Origin: Catonia carolina
Taxonomy: Eukaryota > Arthropoda > Insecta > Hemiptera > Achilidae
Length of the DNA: 64,000 nucleotides
NCBI GenBank assembly: GCA_035578175.1
Contig: JAQMRL010000006.1
Location: forward strand, 18,883,506 to 18,947,505
Direction: 5' to 3'
Of this stretch, positions 21,001 to 32,532 are shown piece after piece. Every line of letters begins with the position of its first letter. The stretch's first letter is position 1. The translations under genes and the position numbers were made by a program. The notes beneath the pieces are model-generated. The model was not told where the DNA came from. It saw nothing but the letters and a program-made list of their open reading frames with translations, and searched no databases.

Positions 21001-22122
21001 TAATAACTACGATTTATCAGAAGGCTTGGCAGTATAGTACGTTAATTTGGTATCGGAATCGTCCGAATCAGAACTTAACAATACAAATTCAAGCTTCTTA
21101 CGAGAAGTGCTCAACATGTTTCTTCGATACTGACTGAGCAACTCTATGCTCCTAGTTGCCACCCCCTACAACTTAGCACAACTTCACTTAACTAAGCTGA
21201 AGCTGCGCTCAACTTAACTCCACTCGCAGTGGCCACCTGGCCTTAATTTATAGTGACGAGAAAAGAAATTATGTATGCGTATTATTAATATTGAATTAAA
21301 TTAGTAAGTTCCGTCCAACTAATGAAGTAAGTCATTGAGGCGATAAATAATCGTAAGAAAAACAACTTCAGTTGTTATTTCATGATAAAGTGTGTCTTTC
21401 CCTAAATAGTAGACTAAAGATAACCCTAATCAAGTGAAATTTAACAGTCAATTATATTAACGCTTAATATAGATTTCTTGACGTAGGTCCTCCTAATCTT
21501 TAACCTTGTTTACTTTAATTTAAATTATTTTTCGACTGTTAAGAAATGTTATTTAAATTGACAGGGGTTAATTATAGTGTAGAAATTAAGTGATGTTAAA
21601 CAGTAATTCTGTCAACAAATTTAATTATTTTTCTTCAGACTATATAATTATAAAATTAATGGGGTGAAATAATATATAATCATCGGTCCTAACCCTAACA
21701 AAAATAATATTGTGTATAAACGTTTCGTTGTGATTTAAAAGACATGATAATTTAAGTGATATTTCTTAATTCATCAATTTTCTTAATTAATCAATTGACA
21801 AAAAAACTTATAAAATACTTTACTTTTTAATTAACCAACATGTAGTTATAATTTAAATATTAGAAAAGTATACAGTTTTTTTCGACAATTTAAATCTAAT
21901 TAGAGAAAACCAAAAAATCTGGGGTCTTTTTGTTGTTCATCCCTTTCCCCGCTGCATAATGTGTTGCATTTTGTGGATATTTCGTTTGTAATTCACGGTT
22001 TATTAACAATAAAAACGGGAAAAATATATAAAGATCATCCTATATCAATATTTTTGAAGTTAATGTTAGTTTTTTTCACGTTAAACTATTTTTTTTGTCT
22101 TTTATGACTATAATGGATCACT
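21001..22122. other. AT-rich stretch
   Basis: A 60-base patch at 21940-22005 (GCATTTTGTGGATATTTCGT) is an inverted, diverged match to 22630-22700. Nothing else recognised. Confidence 0.4.
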
Positions 22123-22359
22123 TTAGTGAAATTTAGAAAACTTCTTCCTTTTCATATTCTTTTCCTTGATGTTTTGCCAGTATGCCTTCATTCGGGCTGA
22201 TCTTGCTTGCCGAACTTCCTCTGAAACGACCGGTTTCTTCCTGCTTGGGTTTGTTCTTCCATCTGATTTTGTTTTAAATCTACTTTCCTCATTTCTTAAG
22301 AGTTTTAATATTTCTGTTTTGTTTCCTAAATCATAGAAAGTTAATCCGAGTTCGATCAT
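22123..22359 (-). pseudogene. LINE C-terminal tail fragment
   Basis: Minus-strand frame of 78 codons; the end reads SEEVRQARSARMKAYWQNIK then EKNMKRKK. The pattern SEExRQxxSxRMKxYWxxxKEKN matches the C-terminal basic tail of the LINE class seen at 38063 (SDEERQKISERLKE). Upstream parts are lost. No catalytic portion remains. Confidence 0.5.
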
Positions 22360-22629
22360 GCCTTCTTAAACTATTTATTAAAAGTTTTTAAATTATTTAA
22401 TTACTTTAAATTAATTTAATGATGTCATGCGTTTGTTTGTTATTCTGTTACCTTGCTCATAGACTAATGAAATTAATTTAATGATCTCTGTTACTTTATA
22501 ACAAATATGGAACAAAATATTTTTTATGTAATATTTATTGAACATTATTGTTTCAACAAATGTGTAACATTACTGTGTACTGAACATTAGTATAACAAAT
22601 CCAATGAAGATAAATGAGGGTATATTACA

Positions 22630-23060
22630 TACAGTTAGAACATTGAGAATTTACATACGAAATATCCATAAAATGCGAGAAATTATGCTTAAGAGGAGGG
22701 GGAAATAATAGGAAAGACCGAAAATCTGATTAGAATTTGTGTTTTTTTGCGTACACTATTTATTTTGTGGTTTGGACGAGATAAACGTCTGTTGTGGAAG
22801 TTTCGATTTAGTTGAATGAAAACGTCTTTTGCCACCAAAGGAATTCTGAGATCGTTATGTAAAGTAGCGTTAGAAATGTAAGAGGGTGCGTTTACTAACT
22901 TTCGTAATGTCTGCGATTGGAACATTTGAATTCAGGCTTTCATTGATTGTTTAGCATATCCGTACATTTGACCGGTATACATCAAAATTAGCCTAAGAAG
23001 GGACTCGTGTATAGTTCGTTTTTACTTCATTGGAATGACAGGACGTTGAGATATCAATCT
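22630..23060 (-). pseudogene. Jockey-like LINE reverse transcriptase 3' fragment
   Basis: Minus-strand reading: MYTGQMYGYAKQSMKA, a stop, IQMFQSQTLRKLVNAPSYIS then NATLHNDLRIPLVAKDV and FNRNFHNRRLSRPN-like residues. This matches the Jockey-clade C-terminal block (IQRFQSQxLRxIxNAPWYxxNxxxHxDLxIPxV, then FHxRLxxHPN). The polymerase core is missing and one stop interrupts it. The AT-rich segment at 22630-22700 would be its 3' UTR and has an inverted, diverged match at 21940-22005. Confidence 0.75.
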
Positions 23061-23509
23061 GTATAACATCTTACGCCTATTGTCCGAATCTTGAAGTTCC
23101 TGGTTTTTGTAGTAAAACCGGGAATACCGGTATAATAATGGTGAAAATATAACTTTAAATTGAAGTTGATACATCTTAATAATAACTTATTAATTAGCTG
23201 TTAATTATATTAAATAACATAAAAATAAACAATTTGTATTATATTTCGTTGTTTAATTTAACTGGTTTTTTTATTGTTCTCGCCACAAAAGAAGTATAAT
23301 GTGTTCGGAAAACTATTTCAGAAAATTCCGAAAAAATTAATGGTACGGAAATTTACGCATACAAAATGCCTATATCTTAATCGGTTTACCAGTAATAAAA
23401 TTTAAAAAATGTTATTTCGTCCAGGCTAAATAAAAAAAATTAAGTAAGTTGAAGATCATAGTTTTTTCCGTGTGATATTTTGTGGCTAAAATCCGATATT
23501 TCAGTTTAA
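23061..23509. other. AT-rich stretch
   Basis: Nothing recognised. Confidence 0.4.
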
Positions 23510-23826
23510 TAAAACAGCTGTTTTAAAAAAATTCATTGCTATCTCGGATCCCTCGTAAAGATAAAGAAATGATTTTTGGACTGAACTGACGTACCAACGG
23601 ATTTTTTATTAAAAATATTCATATTATAAAGAGAACTGATTTTTAACATATGTAAATCCCGGTTCTATATTCAGCCTGGACGAAGTACGTTTTAAACCTC
23701 ATTGTACCGGAAAACAGGGTGGAACTGGATATTTTATAAATTTCACTATCTCTGAATAAGTTTTAAATGAAAAAATTTTCGAACCTGGGACTTTACAAGT
23801 AAGTCTAGTGCTTAACCACTGGCTTT
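23510..23826 (-). repeat. tRNA-derived SINE, family F
   Basis: On the minus strand, AGTGGTTAAGCACTAGAC is a good A-box/D-arm and CCCAGGTTCGAAAA a B-box about 30 bases on, the spacing of a tRNA gene. A non-tRNA body of about 260 bases follows. Only one copy lies in the window, so family status is inferred from the tRNA-like head. Confidence 0.55.
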
Positions 23827-23944
23827 TAACAATATTTTTTCTTATGTTTCGTTATCTAATAAAAGTATTGATATCCGAATCTACTATTATTGCAAAAATA
23901 ATTAATAGTCTATTTATTTATTAACGTCATGTAATGATTACGCC

Positions 23945-24330
23945 CAAACAGGCAGGTGGAGTGTTAAATTATTTGTACTCTATTTGCTAGTTCCAGGGCT
24001 ATAAAAAATAGTTGTTTTTCTTATCACGTGGTCACCCAATTATATTACTGAACTATTTAAGAACAGAAGAGGTAGAGGTGTAAAAGACTAATCAGAATTA
24101 TCTCCTCTGAAAGTAATGAATTTCATTATTCAGCCAGACCCTGTGGTGAATGAAGTGAAGGTGTCATTCATAGGGTGCAGAGTAGATGTTTTTCGGAGGG
24201 CCTGGCATGCTAATAAGCATAGGCTACTTTTGTACTCGGTGAGAAAGGCAATTGTAAACCACTTTACTGCTCGTTTTACCTAGTAAAACATCTAGAGGTT
24301 CAAACCAGCCTTTCGGCTGTTGACCTTGCT
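23945..24330 (-). repeat. family C repeat, copy C4
   Basis: Near-complete: GCAGGTGGAGTGTTAAATTA start, CAGCCAGACCCTGTGGTGAA core, GGTTCAAACCAGCCTTTCGG near the right end. Confidence 0.8.
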
Positions 24331-24439
24331 TGTATGTAGGCTACACAGTACCTAACTGTAAAATTTTTTTGTCCTTAATTTTTATTTCGGTACTTTACAT
24401 TGAGCTGCACAATTTCCGTTTATGATATTTTACGGGCGG

Positions 24440-24722
24440 TGAGGAATTTTAGTTTAAGGAGGAGAGGAACCCAGTGGTAGGCTGCATTCTACGTTTAGAA
24501 CTACGGGTGTTGTCCGTTATTCAGACCAATAGGTCTCTACTCCATTTTCGGTTTACTCGTCGCATAGTCGGGAAGTTTCTTGTACAAAGTTTCTTGTAGC
24601 TAGATCACGGGCTAGTTGGTTTGGATAGTCATTCAGTCGTTCGTGAAATTTATTACAGAAGGACGTGGTTAGTTCCTTTACTGTTGGAATTTGGAAATCG
24701 GCGTGGATGGGTTTAATTACTT
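24440..24722 (-). pseudogene. Jockey-like LINE reverse transcriptase C-terminus
   Basis: Minus-strand frame VIKPIHADFQIPTVKELTTS, FCNKFHERLNDYPNQLARDL, ATRNFVQETSR. After a frameshift, MRRVNRKWSRDLLV then stop. This is the Jockey-type end (DLxIPxVKExI, KFHxRLxxHPNxLA, RRLKRxWxRDL). The rest of the ORF is missing. A GC-richer 3' UTR-like segment continues to about 24440. It differs from the fragment at 22630. Confidence 0.75.
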
Positions 24723-24739
24723 ACTTTAAAAAAAAGTAA

Positions 24740-25315
24740 GTCTTTAGAATTTTGAATGAAAATTTAAACATAAATTTCTATTTTCCCCATCTTTTGTACA
24801 TTATACTCATTTACAGTATTGGTTTTTGTATACAAAATCATATCTGTTTCGTTACCATGGAAACAATGTGTTTGGGGGGAAATATAATCTCTTTTTGTCA
24901 ATGGATTAATATTTTTTTGACTTACACGATACGATGAGATCGGTTACTTTTATTTGTGACATTTTCTCCCTTCTCAGGAAAATAACAATATAATTTTTCC
25001 TTATTTTCTTCTTTCCCCTCTTTCATTTTCACAGTTATTGTTATTATTATCATTGTTATTTATGTACAAAAATAACATTTCTCGATAATGTTTCCTTATA
25101 AATTATGTTCTTAGTAGTTGTAAAATCTTTTAATGTTTCAATCATAATGAAAACTATTAAGTTCAGTTTTATTTTATGATTAGTTTTAATTACTTAGTTT
25201 ATATATAAGTAAATTTAATAATTACTTTTACGTTTTATTAATATCATGACATTTAATCTATAATAAAATATATAATAATGATTTTATTGAAGTATTTATT
25301 GTATTATTTACAGTT
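24740..25315. other. AT-rich stretch
   Basis: Nothing recognised. Confidence 0.4.
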
Positions 25316-25319
25316 ATAG

Positions 25320-25400
25320 ATATATAGTAGTCCTCGGTTATAACGCCCTCGGTAATACCGTGATTTCTGATAACGCGGATTGAATTATGTCCCCGTACAA
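25320..25400. repeat. possible pogo-type element end
   Basis: GTAGTCCTCGGTTATAACGC, then CTCGGTAATACCG and GATAACGCGG, reads like the repeated CTCGGTTATAACG blocks at ends of pogo/Tigger-type elements. No second end or transposase is seen. Weak call. Confidence 0.3.
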
Positions 25401-25454
25401 TTTTTTCAATTTTTTTACGTAATTGAAAAATACAAATACTGTATTTATATTTAA

Positions 25455-26057
25455 CGTTCTCTTCCACTATATGAAGAGTATAGTTCTACAAAGAAAAGTA
25501 AATAGTTAGAGTATAGAGTAGGCCCTATAGTTCTGGTTCTGAAGAGTATAGTTCTTTCTTAAGGAAAGAACGTATTTTTTTCATGTCGATTTTTTGAAAT
25601 GGAATTTTTCCCAGATGTACACGTTTTCAGACCCGCTGAAACAAAAAACATGTTTTTAGCGATTGGTCTTGTGTGTGAACAAAATATCTCACAAAATTGA
25701 ATAACGTACGAAGTTGAAACTTGAAACTTTAAGTTAGGTACGACTACGGGACCCGACACGTACATTTTCATTAAAATCGGTCTACCGGATATAATAGTTT
25801 ATTCGTGTAATTTTTTTTCGATTTTCTTAAAAACAGCTCCTACGCCTTTTTTTAAATAGCCTTAATTTTACTACATTTTTTATTACAGTCTACGAATGCA
25901 ATGTCTCCTCAAATTCTTGCGGAGGGTGTGATCTCGTACAGAGCCTTGTTTAGAGGTAGATTTTCATTTTGCGTTATTCACTCTTGATTCAGCATAAGTT
26001 ATAATGTTCATTATTTACATTGGGAAGAGAAAGCCATGTGATTGTTTCACACCAAAT
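25455..26057 (+). mobile_element. family A, diverged and internally deleted (A6)
   Basis: Old copy. The left end is modified: GAAGAGTATAGTTCT occurs twice, at 25473-25487 and 25541-25555, with about 55 bases between. The body then runs from CATGTCGATTTTTTG to CTCCTCAAATTCTTGCGGAG, followed by a jump over the internal dimer to GAGGTAGATTTTCATTTTGC. The right end is AAGAGAAAGCCATGTGATTGTTTCACACC. Confidence 0.75.
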
Positions 26058-26187
26058 TTTTTAATTTGTTTACAAGATGTATTTTAAGCTGTACTGTAGA
26101 TTAATACGGAACGACAAGACGATGTTCAGTCCATCACACTTCTCTAGTTAGCGTGGATTAAAACTTACGTTTTTACAATAAAAAAAT

Positions 26188-26586
26188 CTGGTGTGAAACA
26201 CTCACACAACTTTCTATTGCCAATGCAAATAATGAACCATATAATCTTACTTTAGTAATAAAACATTAGAAACAAACAAGAAAACTAACCTCAATAAACA
26301 TAACCTTACTTTAATCACTCTTAATTCACTCCGGTTGACCAATTTTGATGAAAATATCCGGTCCGGTATGTCTAACTTAAGTTTCAAGTTCGTACGATGT
26401 TCCGTTCTTGAGATATTCTGTTTACACTCACACGCGCGCACACACACACACCAATCGCTAAAAACATGTTTTTGGGTTAAGGGGGTCCGGAAACGTGTAG
26501 ATTAAGTGAAAACTCGATTTCGAAAAATCGACATGAAAACAATAGGCTACTTTCATTCCTGTTTGTTTAAATAGGCAAGAGAAAGT
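26188..26586 (-). mobile_element. family A internal-deletion derivative (A7)
   Basis: Both ends are intact (TCTGGTGTGAAACACTCACA at left, GGCAAGAGAAAGT at right) but only 399 bases separate them. The joint near 26330 leaves out about 540 bases containing the internal dimer. Confidence 0.85.
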
Positions 26587-27689
26587 AAAAAAATCTTGTC
26601 GAGTTAAGCGACGAAAAATCAGACTTTTTTAAAAATTAGTGTGCTTTTGTATTGTGCATTCATTCCAAACAAATTATTTTCTATTCTAATACATTATGTC
26701 CTGTAATAAAGTGTTGTTTTTGTTTGTTTGAATATGAACTGTAACTATTCATTAAAAAATATATTGTTTTACATAATTTTAAAATAACATTATTTAGAAA
26801 GAAGTTCTTGTAAAGTGTAAAACGTTTCATCAATTAAATTTGTCCAGATTATTTATTAAAATTAATGCAAATTTGAACACCTTTATTTTAATCTTAAACC
26901 GGACCAATATCACAATTATTCAATCAGTTTTAGAGTTGAAACATTCGTTCGTTGAATAATATTTTAAAATTTTGTTCACACAAATGGTAATAATTTCAAA
27001 ATAAAATGTTTGAAATGTATAAGGTGTTGTAAGTAGAAAATGTAATTCTTAAGAAACATATGCAAGCTTTGACAGAATTCATGAAAGACAGAAATCCAAG
27101 TATAAAAATCGATGAGCAATTTTTCAATTGTATGTAATAAGAATATCATATTAGGAAAATCCTTAGGAAAGAGGATCAGAATCTTGAACGGAAACCACAA
27201 AAGCCAGTCGGTCAGCTTCCATATCTTTTTCAATGCAGATACTAGAAGTTGTAATATGGACTACAAAAATGAAGGGATATTTTCAGTCGTGAGGGGGTGG
27301 TAACAAAAAGCTACCAGTAAGTAAGTATTAAGACTTTCTTCCGATTCTGTAATACTATACATCCCCCAAAGATTGATTTCCAAAACTCATCCCTTATTCT
27401 ATGTCATAACATGTAGGATTGATAAGTAACAGAGAGGGTAAATTTTACCAGATTTTATTTCTTCCCTCGAAAATCTTTTCTATATCGTATTTTGTCCCTC
27501 CCAGATTAAACAGTAACTGAAGATGCTCATTCTTGATGTTATTCTCTTTTCTTTCATTTTTTCACTTTAAGTAAATGGGGATGTACGAAAGAAATTTGAA
27601 TACTGTGATTTATCAGCTTGTTTGATTTATTTCTCTTAAACATTTTATTTAGTATTCTTACGATGGTGAAACAAATATAAAGACTTACA
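26587..27689. other. AT-rich stretch
   Basis: Open frames near 26976-27303 on both strands carry no recognised motif. No known repeat. Confidence 0.4.
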
Positions 27690-28060
27690 TTATTTTTCTA
27701 CATAATCTAGTATTTCCTGACACATTTTTCCCAACGAATTGGTAATTTTTTTATCCGGTCATCTTAAAACGAAATGGTTGCGTTCGGTAGCTTCAACGAC
27801 AACATCGACATCAAAATGTTGCCCTTCAAGAGCTTTTTTCAACGGTCCAAAGGTGGTAATCGCAGGGCGTTAGTCCGCACTGTAGGGAGAGTCCAGTGTA
27901 GTCCAGGACATTTTTACACCTTTTCCGAGTTACGGCAGCTGTATGGGGTCGAGAATTTTCTTGAAGGAGGATAACGTCTCTTATGGGAAAGCCGCGTCTT
28001 TTCCGACGATGTACTTGTATTGTCTCGTCTAAAATTTGGCAGTAGGTATAGTACGTGGAA
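27690..28060 (-). pseudogene. mariner-type transposase fragment
   Basis: The minus strand, in pieces, reads HRRKRRGFPIRDVILLQENS then RPHTAAVTRKR, the second-Asp block of mariner-type transposases (expected HDNARPHT; here QENSRPHT). A later piece reads GLTPCDYHLW, the third-Asp block, then after a shift GPLKKALEGQHFDVD. It ends KMCQEILDYVEK and stop, like other mariner C-termini. Frameshifts and the changed catalytic residue make it inactive. Clear terminal inverted repeats were not found. Confidence 0.65.
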
Positions 28061-28694
28061 TTTATAGTTCTAGAAAATTTCTGATTGTTTTACACCCTCT
28101 TCTGTAAAATATTTCATTAATTCTTTGCGCAACGGATTACGGTACTTTTTCAACTCCTTTTTCATAAACCTATTCAATTAAAAACCTTAATTAACGTCCT
28201 GCTAATTTCAGTTTGGCTTCTTTGGAAAGGGGAACTGAAATCGGGGCGATTTTCCCCTTAGTTGTAACTCGCTAACGAAGCGTTTTGAGACCTATGTTTA
28301 TTTGAAATTTCTTCTATACTTTCACCAGAACTTTCTTCTATACTTTCACCAGAGGAACAAGTCCTAGAAGTTTCTCCCTTTCACCGTGATACACTCTGTA
28401 AATAATGATCATCAACCAATTGTTCATCCACAATGTTCGCTTACATGCAGAATGTTGTATTTATTGATACTTACACATAGTATCTTAACACTTTTAGTAA
28501 CTAGTACCTACAAAAAAACACCAACAGGTACATGCAAGAGAAACTACAAGAACTTTAATTTACACAATCTTGAAAAAATCATGTAATATTAATAATTTCT
28601 GACATATTAACTACATTCAGAAAAGACTTAAAACTACTTCAGGTTTTTGCAAAAATCTTTTCATTATGCGTCAAAACCATGTTTTACGCTGTAA
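28061..28694. other. unclassified stretch with a possible MITE end
   Basis: 28218-28300 (CGATTTTCCCCTTAGTTGTA then ACTCGCTAACGAAGCG) resembles parts of the fold-back element at 35177 and the element end at 63478. A 25-base direct duplication (CTTCTATACTTTCACCAGA) lies at 28310-28354. Confidence 0.4.
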
Positions 28695-29435
28695 AGAGAG
28701 ATGGGAGGATGGTTTTAACTCAAAATTTCGATTTTTGTTTTTTATGATTTTCGATAGTTTAGGCCTAGATCTACCAGAAAAACATTAAATTACGTCAAAA
28801 AAATAATTTTTTTTATGAAAAAATTAAATTTTTATCAAGTTTACACAGAAAAATTATCATGTTAAAAATAACGAATAGTATTTTTCACAATTTTATACTG
28901 CTCGTTTTAGTGCAAAGAGAATTTTAATTTTTAAAATATCTGCATCACTGTTTTGTGGATTCTCAGCTGTTAGTTCAGCTTTCTAAACAACTGTTGATGA
29001 GAAATTTACTTGTTTTTGTACTTTTTGTTTTTGATTTGTGCCTTCTTGTTTGTTGCGTTTTCCTGTAAATTTAGATTTTTATAACACTAGGTACATTTTT
29101 CTCAGAAACTAATAAACCTACCAGGCTGAAATTTTTACCAGTTAATTATCATGTATATACACATATACCAATATTTTTATGATTTCCCAGGTGCTCCAAA
29201 AATTAGTAATACGCAAAAGACGTAGAAAACAATTTGTAAAAATTTTATGTTATTCGTAATATTTAAAAAAAATGGTATACTCCAAAGATTAAATTGAAAA
29301 AATGTCAGCAGTTCGAGAAGAAACCCGACACTTATGGTGTGTAAATTTTAATTTCCCTATATTTTACCAATCGTATGAAAATATATCTAAAAATAGAAAA
29401 TTTAACATTGGCGGGATGCAAAGTACAGTCTCCCT
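28695..29435 (+). mobile_element. family B copy (B2)
   Basis: Shares the body of the 43781 copy: GATGGTTTTAACTC, AGTTTAGGCCTAGATCTACC, AAACATTAAATTACG and a right end TACAGTCTCCCT followed by TTAA at 29436-29439. The left end is decayed. Non-coding. Confidence 0.75.
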
Positions 29436-29448
29436 TTAAAAATTAACT

Positions 29449-29784
29449 AACTCACGGGGTTGATGTATTGGTAAAGTCGTCACCGCGATTTAGCTGTTTA
29501 ACAGTTGTTTTTTAGGAAACGAATGTTCCTGGTTCAAATCCTAGTAAAGGTATGACTTTTGTACTGATTTTAATACTAGAGACTGGTTACACTGGTAAGC
29601 AGTGTACTTTCATTGTTGGGATTCAATTACCCATACTCTGTAAGGAATGGTCAGCCTGAGTCTGCACAAGACTACACCTGATTTACACACCATACGTTTC
29701 ATCCTCATTTAATTGGGTCATGGGGTTGCTTATTGTTCTTAAATTGGAACAGAGATTGTATCAAGTTATACACATAGGGGTAAT
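29449..29784 (+). repeat. SINE family E, diverged (E7) with 8-bp duplication
   Basis: Head CACGGGGTTGATGTATTGGT, B-box GGTTCAAATCC, and a body ending near GGGGTAAT. AATTAACT is duplicated at 29441-29448 and 29785-29792. It was inserted directly beside family B copy B2. The palindrome is altered (TTTAGCTGTTTAACAGTTG). Confidence 0.8.
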
Positions 29785-29792
29785 AATTAACT

Positions 29793-30535
29793 GATATTAA
29801 TTATTAGTACATTTAGAAAGTCTAATGCGTTAAATCTTATTTGAAAAATTCATAAATCCTGTAAAATATAAGTAATAATTTGCATACCAAGTCTATTCCT
29901 TCAAGGATTTAGACTGGACCTTTTTCTTTTTATTCTCACTATCATGTAACGTGACTGCCGTTGAAAGGAATTCCGAGATTTTATGATTGAATTTGATTCA
30001 TATTCCATTCTGTTGGGATCAAATTCAACTTTACCTCCTTAGCCATCATCTCGTTCCCTCATCTTTTCCCCCGTAACGTATATACGCTTATTTCATATTC
30101 GTACGAATTTAACGTTCCTGAACGTATTTCATAATGCTCTTATATCCGAATTGGCTGTAGAATAAACCCCTTAAAATATTATGTCTTTTATATCACCGCG
30201 CTGGTTAAATTTCCATTCCAATCTGTTTTCACTATTTTTGTTCTTATGCAATTAAATTATAAACAAATTAATAGATTTAATTCAGTATGATATTATACGG
30301 TAAAATTGTATTCTCAAACACCATAAAATACGAATAGACTAACCTCTGTTTACAAAATTTAAAATAAATTAAAATAAATTTTCAATTTTTAATAATGTTG
30401 AATTGAACACTTTATTTTATCTGTGTTGATTAAAACTTGCATTAAAACGGGAGCTTTGAAGAGTCGAGAATTTATTTTAATATTTATTTATTGAATTTAC
30501 AGTCAGCCAAATTAGTACGTTATGTATATATATAT
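29793..30535. other. AT-rich stretch
   Basis: Nothing recognised; ends in a (TA)n run at 30522-30538. Confidence 0.4.
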
Positions 30536-30850
30536 ATTTTATTATTTTTATTTCTAATTTGTATACGTTGCAATCTGTTCAATTCAGAACAATAAGCAAC
30601 CCCATGACCCAATGAGATGAGGATGATGTGTATGACGTGTAAATGAGGTGTAGGTGTAGTCTTGTACAGACCCAAGCCGACCATTCCTGAGAGAGTATGG
30701 TTAATTGAACCCCAACTATCAAAGTACACCGGTAACCACTGTCTAGTATTCAAATCCGTATAAAAGTAACTAACTTTACTAGGATTTGAATCAGGAACCT
30801 TCGTCTCCGAAAATCAGCTGCTAAACAGCTGATTCTGGCAACGACTTTTT
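30536..30850 (-). repeat. SINE family E (E8), head truncated
   Basis: T-rich tail, body, B-box complement and palindrome are present; the sequence breaks after GGCAACGACTTTTT, so the A-box end is missing. Confidence 0.82.
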
Positions 30851-31052
30851 AACTTTCATTTTTTATTCAAAAACTATACAATGTTGTGTACTTTTTACAT
30901 TGTATTTATTTACTAAATAAAATAAAGTGTGTTTAATTAAATAAATTTAAATACGTTATAAAACACAATTAATATTTGTATGCTGATCGCATACTCCGAA
31001 ACTTATTAAGATAAATAAAATAAACTGATACTTTCAAGAATAAAATCATATA

Positions 31053-32376
31053 CGAGGGGGTACCCAAAAGAAACCGGAATTATTTTTTAAAACTATTTAT
31101 TTTTAATTTTTTTACAAAAGAACCTTATCCCCTTCAAAATACTCTCCATTACAACTAATACATTTGTCCCACCGGTGCTTCCACTGTTCAAAACATTTTT
31201 TGTACTCCTCTTCAGTGATGGCTGCCAGCTCATCCGTCGTTTTTTTCTTGACATCATCAACGTTGTTAAATTGGAGACCTTTCATGCCCCTTTTCATGCG
31301 TGGGAACAAGAAAAAATCACACGCAGTCAGATCGGGTGAGTACGGTGCGTGTGGTAGCAAAACCATGCCGTTTTTCGCCAAAAACTGGGTAACCGAGATT
31401 GCCGTGTGTGCAGGCGGGTTGTCGTGGTGGAAAAACCAGTCCCCTGTCTGCCACAAATTAGGTCTTTTACGACGAATGCTGTTTCGTAGTCTTCTTAACA
31501 CTTCAAGATAAAAAGCTTGATTTACCGTCTGGCCTGGTGGAACGAACTCTGAATGGACAATTCCCCTCACATCAAAAAAAACAAATCAGCATTGTTTTGA
31601 TGTTCGATCTGACTTGACGACTGTTTTTTGGTCGGGGTGATAATGAAGTCTTCCATTGACTGGATTGTTGTTTGGTTTCTGGGTCGTACCCATAGCACCA
31701 AGACTCGTCACCCGTAATGATCTTTGACATGAAATCTGGATCAGTTTCAAGCTGTTGTTTCAAATCACTACACGTTTCAATTCAACGTTCCTTTTGAGTG
31801 TCTGTCAGAACCCGAGGCACAAACTCGGCAGCGACTCTTTGCATTGTCAAGTCTTCTGTTAAAATGCGTTGGACTGAGCTCCAAGATAACCCACTAACCT
31901 GTGATATTTGGTCAATGGTCTGTCGTCGGTCTGTTCGTACAATTTCTTTCACTTTCACAACATTTTCGTCTGTTCGGGAAGTCGACGGTTGTCCAGAACG
32001 AGGTTTGTTCTCAATTGACATGTCGCCATTTTTAAAGCGCAAAAACCACTCGTACAGTCGGGTTTTTCCAATAGCGTCGTCTTTGTAAGCTGTGTTCAAC
32101 ATTACAACTGTTTCCGCGGCGTTTTTACCGAGCAAGAAGCAAAATTTCACAGCCGCACGTTGTTCATTAAAACTTGCCATCATGAAAAACGACACGAGCA
32201 CAAAACAGCACTAGCGAGAACAATCACTGCACGAGAACAGAACAAGCTAGATCAACAAACAAAATGGCATTGAACTGGCAATGAGTAGCGCTACAAGCAG
32301 CCTAGTGGCGGGAATTTGTACTGCACAAGTTCCGCCCACAGCAGAGCTATTCCGGATACTTTTGGGTACCCCCTCG
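31053..32376 (-). mobile_element. near-complete mariner element
   Basis: 1324 bp, flanked by TA (31051-31052 and 32377-32378). Ends are inverted repeats: CGAGGGGGTACCCAAAAG on the left and its complement at the right, extending with mismatches to about 28 bases. It contains a full-length mariner transposase frame on the minus strand with two lesions. Best-preserved DNA transposon in the window. Confidence 0.93.
31112..32180 (-). pseudogene. mariner DD34D transposase, two lesions
   Basis: The probable start is Met at 32180 (MASFNEQRAAVKFCFLLGKN). The N-terminal domain shows two helix-turn-helix units (LYEWFLRFKNGDMSIENKPR, a GR(P)-like SGQPSTSR linker, QISQVSGLSWSSVQRILTED). The catalytic domain has all three acidic blocks: ITGDESWCYGYDPETKQQS, FFHHDNPPAHTA and HAPYSPDLTACDFFLFP. 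It ends FEQWKHRWDKCISCNGEYFE. About 350 codons in all, normal for mariner. Lesions: a TGA replacing a codon after DTQKER (about 31783), and one extra base in an A-run at 31564-31571 (eight instead of seven), which shifts the frame between MLICFF and DVRGIVH. Otherwise the frame is clean, suggesting recent inactivation. Confidence 0.92.
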
Positions 32377-32532
32377 TATAAAGAAACTTTTTCCAAATGT
32401 ACTACTAGAAACTTTATTAGCTGTACCGGCGAATTATTTTTAGAAACAAACAGTAAAAATATCAATGACATTTATAACAGTGCGTAACAGTGTTCGAAAA
32501 ATATTGGCGAATATCAATAATTAATTAAAAAA

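Noticed and set aside
24752..24937. 61-codon frame with many Ile/Phe residues as a membrane peptide
   Set aside because: AT-rich background produces such frames by chance; no signal or homolog recognised.
31164..32088. Plus-strand frames of 115 and 96 codons
   Set aside because: Antisense shadows of the mariner transposase, whose minus-strand reading has all catalytic blocks.
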